The notes under the pieces: generated by a model
Databases searched by the model: none
Seen by the model: the letters and a program-made list of their open reading frames with translations, nothing else
What the model was told of the DNA's origin: nothing
Shown here: piece after piece, positions 24,367 through 32,976 of the stretch
How positions within the stretch are numbered: the first letter of the stretch is position 1
Layout of the letters: every line of letters begins with the position of its first letter
Position numbers and translations under genes: made by a program
Assembly (NCBI RefSeq): GCF_000523515.1
Contig: NZ_AWRU01000032.1
Span: 281,237-327,148, forward strand
From: Pedobacter sp. V48
GTDB taxonomy: Bacteria; Bacteroidota; Bacteroidia; Sphingobacteriales; Sphingobacteriaceae
Direction of reading: 5' to 3'
DNA length: 45,912 nt

Positions 24367-27087
24367 ATGAGATTCGTAAAATTTGTAATTGCCCTAATAT
24401 TATTTTCAACTGTATTGCAGCTTTCTTCATATGCACAGCAAGACAGTATTGTTTTAGATAACATAATGAACAAATCAAAAAAACTTGCGGAAGAACGTCC
24501 GACAGAAAGAGTTTATGTTCATTTCGATAAACCTTACTATAGCGTAGCTGATACGATATGGTTTAAAACGTATTTAACAATGGAACAAAATCTTCCTTCC
24601 ATACTAAGTAAAATCGTTTATGTTGATGTAATAAACAGTAGTGATTCTTTAGTGCAAACCATAAAACTACCCGTTGTAAAAGGCGTGGCCGCAGGGAATA
24701 TACCCCTTACCCCTGGTACTTATAAACAAGGAAACTATTATATAAAAGCATATACTTTATGGATGCTAAACTTTGGAGAAGACTTTTTCTTTAGCAAAAC
24801 CATCCCTGTGGGCGAGGCAATTGATAAACAATTGATTACTCATTTTAGCTATAAAACTATTCAAACGGATAAAAACCAAAACATTGAAGCTATAGTCCAA
24901 TTCAAAAACAGTGAGAACATTGCTCAGGCAAATAAAACAGTAAACTGGAGGGTGACTTCCAATTTTGATGTAGTTAGTAAAGGCAAAGGTACTACCGACC
25001 AGAATGGAATATTAAGGATTAAGGTTGATTCCCGTAAGGAACCCATTACAAGTGGTGAACTTATAACCGACATGACTTTAAGCGAAACGAATATAGTTAC
25101 TTCGAACTTCAAGCTTAAACCTGCTAAAAGTGCCAATGATGTTCAATTTTTCCCGGAGGGCGGAGATTTAATTAGCGGTGTAGCAACAAGAATTTCTTTT
25201 AAGGCCATCAGCGGGTCAGGACTCGGCATTGAATTAAAAGGTACAATTACTGACAATGGAGGCAATACGCTCACCAATTTTACTTCAAGCCATTTAGGTA
25301 TGGGCTCCTTTTATCTGAATGCAGAGAATAATAAAGTCTATACCGCAAATATTACGTTTAAAGACGGTACCACTAAGAGCGTCGAATTACCAAAGCCAGT
25401 GGCCTCCGGCATTACACTCCAGGTAACCAATACAGACCCGTTAGCTTTAGGCATTAAAATATTTGCCAATGAAGCCTATTTTGAAGCGAACAAAGGAAAA
25501 ATGGTATTCATTGTAGGATCCAATGGTGGAATTGTTTATTACGCAGCAAAAACCAAGTTAAATAGCCTGGTTACAAATGCCAAAATTCCGAAAGATAAAT
25601 TCCCGGCAGGCATCACTCAAATTACTCTTTTCTCTGAAGCGGGTGATCCTGTGAGTGAAAGATTGGCATTCAACTATCCAAAAAGCACCATAAATGTATC
25701 TTTAAAAACTGATCTGGCAGCCTATAAGCCTAGACAAAAGGTCAAAATGACAGTTACAGCAAAGAACGGTGCAGTACCTATTGAAGGAAATTATTCTATC
25801 TCTGTTACGGACGACCAAAAAGTTCCTGTTAGTGAAGATAATGAAATAACTATTTTAAGTTCCTTATTACTAACTTCTGATTTAAAAGGTTACGTTGAAA
25901 AGCCAAACTATTATTTCAATAAACCCGATGAAAAAAAGATCAGTGATCTGGATGTACTTATGCTTACACAAGGTTACCGCCGTTTTAATTTTAAAGATAT
26001 TATGACCGGGCCATTCCAACCGCTTACTTTATTGCCTGAACAAGATATGAGAATCACAGGTACATTGAGAGATCGTACAGGTATGCCGGTTAGAAAAGGC
26101 GCATTAAGATTAACTGTTACAGGAAGCAAATATTCTGCAGAGGCATTAACCAATAACACGGGTGTATTTGCGTTCCCTAACCTTAACATTCCAGATTCAT
26201 CAGAAGTAGTAATAAATGCAAAATATAACGCCAATGGCTCAAGCTTAATGATATTGCTTGATGGTCAAATGGCCCCCCCTGTTTCCAAAAACCCTAAACA
26301 AATTGACGAGATTGTTAATATAGACAGCGCATTAGCGCCTTATTTAAACAACAGTAAAAAACAATATAGCTACCTCCGTACACTTAAAGAGGTAAAAATT
26401 GAAGGCGCTAAGGCCAAAAGACCAAGCCACGCAGATTATCCATCTTTATCCGGATTGAGCAATATTACCGGAACAACAATAGATGGCGATCGTTTCCAAG
26501 GATGTAACACATTCGCACTATGTTTGCAAACTCAGGCAATGGGCTTAACTTTCTTTGAGAATAATTTCTACGTAACCAGAGATTATAATCAAGGGAACAA
26601 AACACCAGTTCAGATTTTCATCAATGGTACACCTAGCGATTATTTTGCATTAACCGCAGTTCAATCTTCAGAAGTTGAATCCGTAGAGATATTTCCAAGG
26701 GATGAATTAGGTACTGTAAACAGACTTTACGGCACCAATGGAGTACTAGTGGTGAACATGAAAAAAGCTCCTAAAGGAACAAAAATGAGTTTAGCAGAAT
26801 TTAAAAAACTTATGCCCGAGGCCAACCTGTTAAAGTTTAGCCCCAAAGGATTTAGTGCGCAAAGAGAGTTCTATTCACCTAAATATGTAAATGCAGCCAG
26901 CACCTATAATTTTAATGATTTACGTAGCACGATTTACTGGAACCCTAAAGTAATTACGGATACAACAGGTGTATTATCGTTAGATTATTATAATGGTGAT
27001 GGAAATGGCACTTATAGGGCTGTAATTGAAGGGGTAGACAAAGACGGAAATATATCCCGCTCCATCTACCGCTATACGGTTAAATAG
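24367..27087 (+). CDS. Large surface protein with MG2-like N-terminus and TonB-plug-like domain
   Basis: 906 residues. Start at ATG 24367 (a TTG precedes it directly) gives the signal peptide MRFVKFVIALILFSTVLQLS. The first domain, residues about 45-150 (RVYVHFDKPYYSVADTIWFK, PLTPGTYKQGNYYIKAYT), matches macroglobulin MG2-type domains. More beta-sandwich units follow (VQFFPEGGDLISGVATRISF; INVSLKTDLAAYKPRQKVKM) and a carboxypeptidase-regulatory-like fold (MRITGTLRDRTGMPVRKGAL). Near residues 740-800 a plug-like segment reads VQIFINGTPSDYF and VESVEIFPRDELGTVNRLYG. There is no outer-membrane barrel. Bacteroidota have many such proteins of unknown function. The 3' end is 6 bases from the convergent PspC gene. 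Confidence 0.75.
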   Translation: MRFVKFVIALILFSTVLQLSSYAQQDSIVLDNIMNKSKKLAEERPTERVYVHFDKPYYSVADTIWFKTYLTMEQNLPSILSKIVYVDVINSSDSLVQTIKLPVVKGVAAGNIPLTPGTYKQGNYYIKAYTLWMLNFGEDFFFSKTIPVGEAIDKQLITHFSYKTIQTDKNQNIEAIVQFKNSENIAQANKTVNWRVTSNFDVVSKGKGTTDQNGILRIKVDSRKEPITSGELITDMTLSETNIVTSNFKLKPAKSANDVQFFPEGGDLISGVATRISFKAISGSGLGIELKGTITDNGGNTLTNFTSSHLGMGSFYLNAENNKVYTANITFKDGTTKSVELPKPVASGITLQVTNTDPLALGIKIFANEAYFEANKGKMVFIVGSNGGIVYYAAKTKLNSLVTNAKIPKDKFPAGITQITLFSEAGDPVSERLAFNYPKSTINVSLKTDLAAYKPRQKVKMTVTAKNGAVPIEGNYSISVTDDQKVPVSEDNEITILSSLLLTSDLKGYVEKPNYYFNKPDEKKISDLDVLMLTQGYRRFNFKDIMTGPFQPLTLLPEQDMRITGTLRDRTGMPVRKGALRLTVTGSKYSAEALTNNTGVFAFPNLNIPDSSEVVINAKYNANGSSLMILLDGQMAPPVSKNPKQIDEIVNIDSALAPYLNNSKKQYSYLRTLKEVKIEGAKAKRPSHADYPSLSGLSNITGTTIDGDRFQGCNTFALCLQTQAMGLTFFENNFYVTRDYNQGNKTPVQIFINGTPSDYFALTAVQSSEVESVEIFPRDELGTVNRLYGTNGVLVVNMKKAPKGTKMSLAEFKKLMPEANLLKFSPKGFSAQREFYSPKYVNAASTYNFNDLRSTIYWNPKVITDTTGVLSLDYYNGDGNGTYRAVIEGVDKDGNISRSIYRYTVK

Positions 27088-27093
27088 TTAGGG

Positions 27094-28638
27094 TTATTCC
27101 CCGTTATTTTCTGTCTCTTCGTGTTCGCATTTGATACCGGCATCGGTCATTTTCCAAATGGTGAACTCACTGTTTGAATCATGATTGCAATCCCAATAGC
27201 CATAGCCGTCCAGATAACGGCTAAAGTCTTTGCTTATATTTAACCTGGTTCCAACAGGAACTTTTAATGTAAGCTCAACCTCTTGTCCGCGCCAATTCCC
27301 TGCTTTAACAAATTGCAACATTGGGCTAAAGGTTAGTAAAGAATCATGCTGCAGGAAATCGTAATGGATATTCTGCGCATTTTTTAATGCCATTTCAAAA
27401 GTCTTACCCCTCGCTTTATAATACTGGCTTAAAGAGGGCTTTCCATTTTCACTTCTCTCAATATTTAACCTGATGTTTCTTGGCGCATCAAAGTTATGGT
27501 CAAGATCAGTTAAAATTCTGCGCCCATTGTAATTTCCAGGATCAATGCTGTAACGTAAACTGTCTTCTTTTGTGAAGAATCTTGTTCTATCAATATTTAA
27601 CGTATATGTCTGATATGGTTTCACGTCACTCACTTGTGTAAATTCGGCACCTTCTTTAAACTCCGATCCAATTTTAACCACATAAAATGAAGTCACTGCC
27701 ACACCTGCAAGCCAGATAATTAACAATCCAAATGACAGTGACTTGTTAACTGGTCTGCTGTTAAAAGCTACCCTAATAGAAAAAAGTACAAGAGCCAGAA
27801 CCGGAATCATAAAAACCAAAAAGGCAGCAATGGCCGATGCAGTTATATACTGATGATTTATGATGTTGAGCGGAAACATCTGATAAACATTTGAATCCCA
27901 CATACCTAATAAAGCTGCTAGGGCTACAATAAGGAATAAAATAATTAATGATCCAAAAGCAATAATACCAGCAGCGATAATTTTGAATATAACCTTACCG
28001 GTTCCATTAATAAAATTACCCAAAACATCAAGGAATTCAGCTATAAAGCCTCTAGACTGATGCACCAAGGGTTGCAGATAACTATTAGCAAAACCTTTTA
28101 AGTTTGCCTCCTCGCCCCTCATTGTCATTTTTTCAGCTTTTGTAACAGCTCTCGGTATCATAATCCACAATACAACGTAAGCTAGTATTCCAGATCCGCC
28201 CAGAAAAATTGTAGCAATCGCAATTAGTCTAACTAAGCGTGATTCTACATCCAGATAGTGGCTTAAACCCGAACATACACCGGCAATCATAGCCTGGTCA
28301 GTATCTCGATAAAGTTTTTTCACACTAAAATGAGGAGGGGCAACGTACTCTTGACTTTCCTCTTCTTCTTCCGACGACTCAAAATCTTTAACTGAACCCA
28401 TCTGGGCAGTAACTACCTGAACGTCCTGAATATTAATCACCTGCCTTTGCTGATTGGTCAATATTTCTGCAAACATCTCTGCAATTCTATTTTCAATATC
28501 AGTTACAATTTCAAAATCATCGGCATTCTTTGCAAAATGCTGTTTTACTTCATTTAAGTAAACCGTAAGCATTTCATAGGCATCCTCTTCTATATGAATG
28601 ATGGAATTGCCAATATTTATGTTGAGTGTCTTCTTCAT
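27094..28638 (-). CDS. PspC-domain membrane protein
   Basis: 514 residues. Residues 1-90 are a soluble acidic domain (MKKTLNINIGNSIIHIEEDA, DIENRIAEMFAEIL) common in Bacteroidota PspC proteins. The PspC domain is at about 105-165 (VKKLYRDTDQAMIAGVCSGL, LVRLIAIATIFLGGSGILAY). Several further membrane segments follow at about 215-330, then a soluble beta-rich C-terminal domain ending in MKCEHEETENNGE-like acidic residues. PspC proteins sense envelope stress in the phage-shock response. Its start codon shares one base with the stop of the PadR gene (TAATG at 28638), so regulator and membrane protein are coupled. Confidence 0.88.
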   Translation of the reverse strand: MKKTLNINIGNSIIHIEEDAYEMLTVYLNEVKQHFAKNADDFEIVTDIENRIAEMFAEILTNQQRQVINIQDVQVVTAQMGSVKDFESSEEEEESQEYVAPPHFSVKKLYRDTDQAMIAGVCSGLSHYLDVESRLVRLIAIATIFLGGSGILAYVVLWIMIPRAVTKAEKMTMRGEEANLKGFANSYLQPLVHQSRGFIAEFLDVLGNFINGTGKVIFKIIAAGIIAFGSLIILFLIVALAALLGMWDSNVYQMFPLNIINHQYITASAIAAFLVFMIPVLALVLFSIRVAFNSRPVNKSLSFGLLIIWLAGVAVTSFYVVKIGSEFKEGAEFTQVSDVKPYQTYTLNIDRTRFFTKEDSLRYSIDPGNYNGRRILTDLDHNFDAPRNIRLNIERSENGKPSLSQYYKARGKTFEMALKNAQNIHYDFLQHDSLLTFSPMLQFVKAGNWRGQEVELTLKVPVGTRLNISKDFSRYLDGYGYWDCNHDSNSEFTIWKMTDAGIKCEHEETENNGE

Positions 28639-29003
28639 TACTTGTTAATATTTATTTGGTCGTTGGTATCATTATCTGCAACTTTCTTTGAAGTATTTAT
28701 TGCGTACGACAGTTCCTGCCACGTAGCGTCAAGTTGGCTAAGTATAGATTTACCTTTTTCTGTAAGCAAATAGTATTTTCTGGGTGGACCAGAGGTAGAT
28801 TCTACCCAATTATAGCTCAACAGGCCATTGTTTTTTAAGCGGGTCAGCAAAGGGTACAATGTCCCCTCAACAACAAGCAATCTTGCTGATTTCAACTCAG
28901 CTATAATATCCGAGGCGTAAATTTCACCTCTGGATATGATAAGAAGCACACAGTATTCCAGTATGCCCTTTCGCATTTGCGTTTGCGTATTTTCTGCTAT
29001 CAT
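28638..29003 (-). CDS. PadR-family transcriptional regulator
   Basis: 121 residues, winged-helix repressor of the PadR-like type: MRKGILEYCVLLIISRGEIYASDIIAEL, VVEGTLYPLLTRLKNNGLLSYNWVESTSGPPRKYYLLTEKGK. The Y-P-L-L-x-R-L and PPRKYY segments are the family hallmarks. The C-terminal helix is short, as in subfamily 2. PadR genes next to PspC-domain genes are frequent in Bacteroidota. A likely autoregulatory operator overlaps its promoter at 29008-29058, and the predicted mRNA is leaderless. Confidence 0.95.
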   Translation of the reverse strand: MIAENTQTQMRKGILEYCVLLIISRGEIYASDIIAELKSARLLVVEGTLYPLLTRLKNNGLLSYNWVESTSGPPRKYYLLTEKGKSILSQLDATWQELSYAINTSKKVADNDTNDQININK

Positions 29004-29007
29004 AATA

Positions 29008-29058
29008 CAAAGTTATATGTTTTATACAGTAATATGCAATACATAGTACTGTATAAAA
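29008..29058 (-). promoter_or_regulatory. PadR-PspC promoter with 12-base inverted-repeat operator
   Basis: Minus-strand promoter: -33 TTG (29039-29037), 21-base spacer, -7 TAACTTTG (29015-29008), then 4 bases to the ATG. A perfect inverted repeat, TTTTATACAGTA (29020-29031) and TACTGTATAAAA (29047-29058) with a 15-base gap, puts one arm between the two promoter boxes and the other just upstream of -33. This placement fits repression by a PadR dimer pair. Confidence 0.65.
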
Positions 29059-29249
29059 TAAAATACAGATGTATATTACTGATTTACAGACAAATAATTT
29101 TACGTAAAAGAGAAGGGTATCCCCGGAAACCTGGGAAGATGAGTAGAGATATCAACGAAAAATCAAAGTTATTAACATTTTAACCTCTGAGCGCTAATTT
29201 GGCTCACAGTTTGCAACAATCAATACATCTACTTGAAAATCATCTATCT

Positions 29250-29408
29250 ATGTTAACAAAAACTTTTTCCTTACTTAATATATTCGCCAGGCGAAAAGAG
29301 GAGGCACCACCTAAAGAATTGACCAGAAAACAATGGATAGCTGCCGATCGAATTGTAATGATCGTTCTATTTCTTAGTGTGATTATTGGAGCAATTATTT
29401 TCTCTTAA
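29250..29408 (+). CDS. Small single-span membrane protein
   Basis: 52 residues from ATG 29250: MLTKTFSLLNIFARRKEEAP, a charged middle (PKELTRKQWIAADR) and one hydrophobic C-terminal helix (IVMIVLFLSVIIGAIIFS). The positively charged region before the helix predicts an N-in topology. An in-frame TTG at 29199 would add an unlikely leader. Its stop lies one base from the stop of the convergent DAC-domain gene, as tightly packed as the other gene ends in this region, which favours a real gene. I do not recognise the family. Confidence 0.5.
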   Translation: MLTKTFSLLNIFARRKEEAPPKELTRKQWIAADRIVMIVLFLSVIIGAIIFS

Positions 29409-29409
29409 T

Positions 29410-30552
29410 TTACAACAGCAGCGTATCTATTCTGTGAGCCTGTACCCTATCCTGATATTCGGACCAGGTATAAATGGTAAAATGTCCATCCTGAGAAGCC
29501 ACTAATGCTGTAGCATCTCGCTGATCATGAACGAATTGAGCAGCCGAAAGATGCCTGGTTCCGCCTACCTTAGAAGGATGAATTACTACAGCATCACCAC
29601 CGGTTATCGGTTCTGAAAAAGAAATCTCATCAACATTATCCTTTCCTTTTGCCCGTCCTATTTTTGCTCCAAAAGCCAAAAGCTCATATTGATTGCTGAT
29701 AACAGTTGCCCCATCCACTGCTGTTAAACCGGCAAGATGTTCTACCTCTCTTTTTAATGCAGTTTGCCAGAAAATTTGACTGGCCTCTTTACGATCTTGT
29801 TGCAACAATTTGGAAAGACCTGTAAAAGATGGCTGCACATAGTATTGAATAGGTTTGATAATCGATTGCAACCAATTACTGGTTTCCCCTGGCACCACCA
29901 GCAAAGTTCCTCCTCTTCCGTGTGCCCTCATAGAAACAGCAAGCTGGATTAGCACATTAACAGAATCGTTCCAATAAGAGGGCGCGGTAAGATCAAGCAA
30001 CGATAAAAGCATTGGCGGACAATCCGGCACACTTGTACTTTGCCCGTCAACCATTTTGACTTGGTCACCTTTAAGCACTGCAATGTTCGTAAATTTTCCA
30101 AACCCATAAATCCTTCTATGCTTAATTACAAGCAATGCAGGTTCAGAAACATCAAGTACAAAACAAAAATTAGGAATACTAACGGTAGTTCCCCAAATGT
30201 AAAGTGCTCCATCCTCTTCCCACACGCCAAGATGTATCCCCGCACGCTCTATGCCTGGTGCCAGCTTAGTCAAAGTACCAGGGTTTAAAGGCAATCTATT
30301 TTTAAATAATAATGGGTTGCCCGCTTGCTGCGGAGGTAAAAATGCCAATGATATTTTTGGAGAGTGTCCTTCTTCTTTACGTAAACTTGCCCAAAAGGTG
30401 GCATCAATTATAGCTTCAACTATATCTGCTGTAGGTAAAGGTGCGAGATCGTCCTCTCCGCTATCTCTGGCAGCAGCAAGATGCGCGGCAAAAATAGTCT
30501 CAACTTTAGGGGCAATAATCCGTGCTGCCTGATAGGTAGATTGATAGATCAT
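29410..30552 (-). CDS. DAC-domain protein, DACNV sensor-like
   Basis: 380 residues. The C-terminal part looks like the diadenylate cyclase (DisA_N/DAC) fold: VDGATVISNQYELLAFGAKI, with DGA at 280-282, and GGTRHLSAAQFVHDQRDATALVAS, with GTRH at 331-334. Active DAC enzymes have DGA and RHR; here the latter reads RHL. The N-terminal 250 residues include a beta-rich segment (GVWEEDGALYIWGTTVSIPN) and helices, as I recall from the DACNV group, described as probable nucleotide sensors rather than enzymes. Either c-di-AMP synthesis or ligand sensing is possible; the altered RHR favours sensing. A near -7 box TAACTTTA ends 4 bases before the ATG. Confidence 0.7.
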   Translation of the reverse strand: MIYQSTYQAARIIAPKVETIFAAHLAAARDSGEDDLAPLPTADIVEAIIDATFWASLRKEEGHSPKISLAFLPPQQAGNPLLFKNRLPLNPGTLTKLAPGIERAGIHLGVWEEDGALYIWGTTVSIPNFCFVLDVSEPALLVIKHRRIYGFGKFTNIAVLKGDQVKMVDGQSTSVPDCPPMLLSLLDLTAPSYWNDSVNVLIQLAVSMRAHGRGGTLLVVPGETSNWLQSIIKPIQYYVQPSFTGLSKLLQQDRKEASQIFWQTALKREVEHLAGLTAVDGATVISNQYELLAFGAKIGRAKGKDNVDEISFSEPITGGDAVVIHPSKVGGTRHLSAAQFVHDQRDATALVASQDGHFTIYTWSEYQDRVQAHRIDTLLL

Positions 30553-30575
30553 GCCATAAAGTTAAGGTATTGGAT

Positions 30576-32855
30576 TTATTTAATTGTATATCTAATGCCA
30601 AAAAATCCCCTTACTCCTTGATTCGGACCGTAAACATAACTTGGATCAAAAGTAAGCCCATATGGGTTATCAGCAGTAGCCATTACCTGTCCGTTTTTGT
30701 CGAGCTCCACATGTTTATCAAAGGGATCATTAGCTCTCGCAATTATGAAAGGATTGCCTTTGTTTGGAGTCCAGTTTAATAGATTTTTTATTCCACCATA
30801 TAGCTCAAATCTATTTAATCCACTAAACGTGAATTGAATATTTTGTATGCTCCAGACTGGTGAAAACTCTTTCCTTGGATCAAGGTCACTTAGCAATGGT
30901 AAACGCATAGGGCTGTAAATATTGCCTGTGTAGTCAATAGCAAGATTAAATGGTTTGATTTTGTATGAAATTGCCCAGTTTCCTGAAAATTTTTCTGTAA
31001 GAATTTGTTGCTTCTTAATTCCATGTTCAAAACTGGCAACATCCTGATAAGTTGCCCCAACGATAACCTTCAGTCCATTGTTAAAAGCCACATCAACATT
31101 AGCACTTAATCCTTTACTTACGGCATAACCATCTAAATTATCATAAATAATCTTATTAGGATCTGTATCAAAATCGCCTATAATTCTATTGTTAAAATAG
31201 GTATAAAATGCCGAGCCTTCAAGACCTAAAAAAGTCCCATTATCTGTGTATATTTTCTTTAAATAATTAAGATTTACATTATATGTTTTTTCGGGTTTAA
31301 GCTCATTAGGAATCTCTACAGTTCTGGCGCCTGTTAAGGCAGCATGATCTTCAGTAAAGATGTTTACTACTCTAAAGCCGGTCCCTGCATTTAATCTAAG
31401 AATATTATTATCATTTATGTTCCATTTATAAGCAACTCTGGGTGTAAAAATATTTCCATGAACAGAATTATAGTCATACCTAAATCCTGCAAGAAATTTA
31501 TGCTTTGCGCTTAGTGTTATTTCATCCTGAATAAAGATTCCCGGGAGCCAGGTGTTTTTTGCAATCTCCTGGTTAAGGCCAGTAGTTGCTGCAGTATTAT
31601 CATCATAAAAAGTATATCTTAAAGCTGTTCCAAGCAAAAGATCATGATTGTGAATCTTCTTATCCCAGGTGAGTTGGATAAACCCTATTTTCTGCTCAGC
31701 AATATAAGATGTTGTTCCATATCTGCTATCCTGATTATGTTCATTGTATGAAAAAGCCAGAAATATCTTCTCTTTTACCGGCAACTGATAATTTCCAATT
31801 AATTCCCAGCGTTTGGTATAAATGCTTTCACCATAGACCTGATCTCCACCCCTAAATGACTTATTCCATTGCATTTCTCCTCCCCACCTGTCTTCATACA
31901 TATACCTTGCGCCTAGCGTAAATATTCGTTTGTTTTTCCTTTCAAAAGTCCATTTCTGGAATACAGAGATACGATCCTGAAGCGTCACATCTGTGAAATT
32001 ATCATGATTGTGATCTACCGGATTGCCATATTTAAAATAATTCACCCCTGTTAATGCGATGGCTCTTTTACCGAGGTTAAATTTAAATCCAAGATCAGCA
32101 TTGTATTCCTGATAATCGGTGGCAAAAAAATCTGCTGAGAGCAGCGGTGCATTTTCAGGCTTTTTAGTAATGATGTTGATTAAGCCTCCAACTGCCTCAC
32201 TACCATACAAAGACGATGCAGGCCCTTTAACAATTTCAATCTGTTCTACCAGTGAATTCGGAATTCCTGAAAGTCCATAAACAGTCGAAAGACTACTTAC
32301 TATTGGCATACCATCAATTAAGATCATAGTATAAGGCCCTTCAAGACCATTAATATGAATATCTCCGGTATTACAAATATTGCAGTTTAGCTGTGGCCTT
32401 ACTCCATTTACGTTCTGAAGCGCCTCAAAAATACTTGGAGTTGGATTCTTTTTAAAGTACCCCGGCGTATAAACCTCTACCGGAACCGGACTCTCCAATC
32501 TCTTTACTTCCTTTAAAGTTCCTGTAACTACAACCTCATCTAAATCATTTTGAAGGTTGCTAAGATCAAAATTTAAAACTGATGACTCCTCATTCTTTAA
32601 TGTAACGGCTTTAACCATTTTTCTAAACCCTATTGCCGATGCCTGAACCCTATAAGTACCCGATTTAACCTTACTAAGTGTATAATTCCCCATACTATCA
32701 GTTTGAGTGATTAGTTGAGTCCCCTCAATTCTAATATTTACGAGAGCTAAGGGCAGCTCTTCAGAAATAATTTTACCCCTAATGCTTCCGGTTTGCCCCA
32801 TGGCATTCATAACAAACAACATAGAAAGAACTGAAAGTAAAGTTTTGCTAAACAT
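30576..32855 (-). CDS. TonB-dependent outer-membrane receptor, probably metal-regulated
   Basis: 759 residues. Signal peptide MFSKTLLSVLSMLFVMNAMG. Carboxypeptidase-regulatory-like domain at about 22-100 (GSIRGKIISEELPLALVNIR). Plug domain about 110-220, with VNGVRPQLNCNICNTGDIHI, a CxxC in the plug, ILIDGMPIVSSLSTVYGL and IEIVKGPASSLYGSEAVGGL. The 22-strand barrel follows and ends in GVRGFFGIRYTIK. It imports a metal complex or similar ligand using TonB energy. The divergent MntR/DtxR-type gene and the operator inside its promoter suggest repression by metal-loaded regulator, hence uptake of Mn or Fe. The exact ligand is unknown. Confidence 0.92.
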   Translation of the reverse strand: MFSKTLLSVLSMLFVMNAMGQTGSIRGKIISEELPLALVNIRIEGTQLITQTDSMGNYTLSKVKSGTYRVQASAIGFRKMVKAVTLKNEESSVLNFDLSNLQNDLDEVVVTGTLKEVKRLESPVPVEVYTPGYFKKNPTPSIFEALQNVNGVRPQLNCNICNTGDIHINGLEGPYTMILIDGMPIVSSLSTVYGLSGIPNSLVEQIEIVKGPASSLYGSEAVGGLINIITKKPENAPLLSADFFATDYQEYNADLGFKFNLGKRAIALTGVNYFKYGNPVDHNHDNFTDVTLQDRISVFQKWTFERKNKRIFTLGARYMYEDRWGGEMQWNKSFRGGDQVYGESIYTKRWELIGNYQLPVKEKIFLAFSYNEHNQDSRYGTTSYIAEQKIGFIQLTWDKKIHNHDLLLGTALRYTFYDDNTAATTGLNQEIAKNTWLPGIFIQDEITLSAKHKFLAGFRYDYNSVHGNIFTPRVAYKWNINDNNILRLNAGTGFRVVNIFTEDHAALTGARTVEIPNELKPEKTYNVNLNYLKKIYTDNGTFLGLEGSAFYTYFNNRIIGDFDTDPNKIIYDNLDGYAVSKGLSANVDVAFNNGLKVIVGATYQDVASFEHGIKKQQILTEKFSGNWAISYKIKPFNLAIDYTGNIYSPMRLPLLSDLDPRKEFSPVWSIQNIQFTFSGLNRFELYGGIKNLLNWTPNKGNPFIIARANDPFDKHVELDKNGQVMATADNPYGLTFDPSYVYGPNQGVRGFFGIRYTIK

Positions 32856-32890
32856 ATTTTTATATTAATCTAATAGCCAAATAACTTCAA

Positions 32891-32921
32891 CAAAACTAAT
32901 AAAGTTAGATTAACCTAACAA
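32891..32921 (-). promoter_or_regulatory. TonB-receptor promoter with DtxR/MntR-type operator
   Basis: Minus-strand -33 TTG (32921-32919), 20-base spacer, -7 TAGTTTTG (32898-32891). Inside the spacer lies GTTAGATTAACCTAAC (32904-32919), an imperfect palindrome (14 of 16 positions symmetric) resembling the DtxR/IdeR consensus half-sites TTAGGTTAG/CTAACCTAA. A bound regulator would block RNA polymerase directly. Confidence 0.65.
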
Positions 32922-32964
32922 ATATAATTTGATATTTATTATTTTTATTTCCTTTATAAAGCGA

Positions 32965-32972
32965 TAAGTTTG
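32965..32972 (+). promoter_or_regulatory. -7 promoter box of the MntR/DtxR-type gene (leaderless geometry)
   Basis: TAAGTTTG matches TAnnTTTG exactly and ends 4 bases (TAAT) before the ATG at 32977. No clear -33 TTG is present 17-23 bases upstream. The operator at 32904-32919 lies about 45 bases further upstream, so autoregulation through it is possible but not obvious. Confidence 0.5.
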
Positions 32973-32976
32973 TAAT

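Noticed and set aside
28977..29183. A 68-residue plus-strand frame across the PadR operator
   Set aside because: The region is explained by the minus-strand promoter and operator; the peptide is Tyr/Ile-rich translation of AT-rich DNA.
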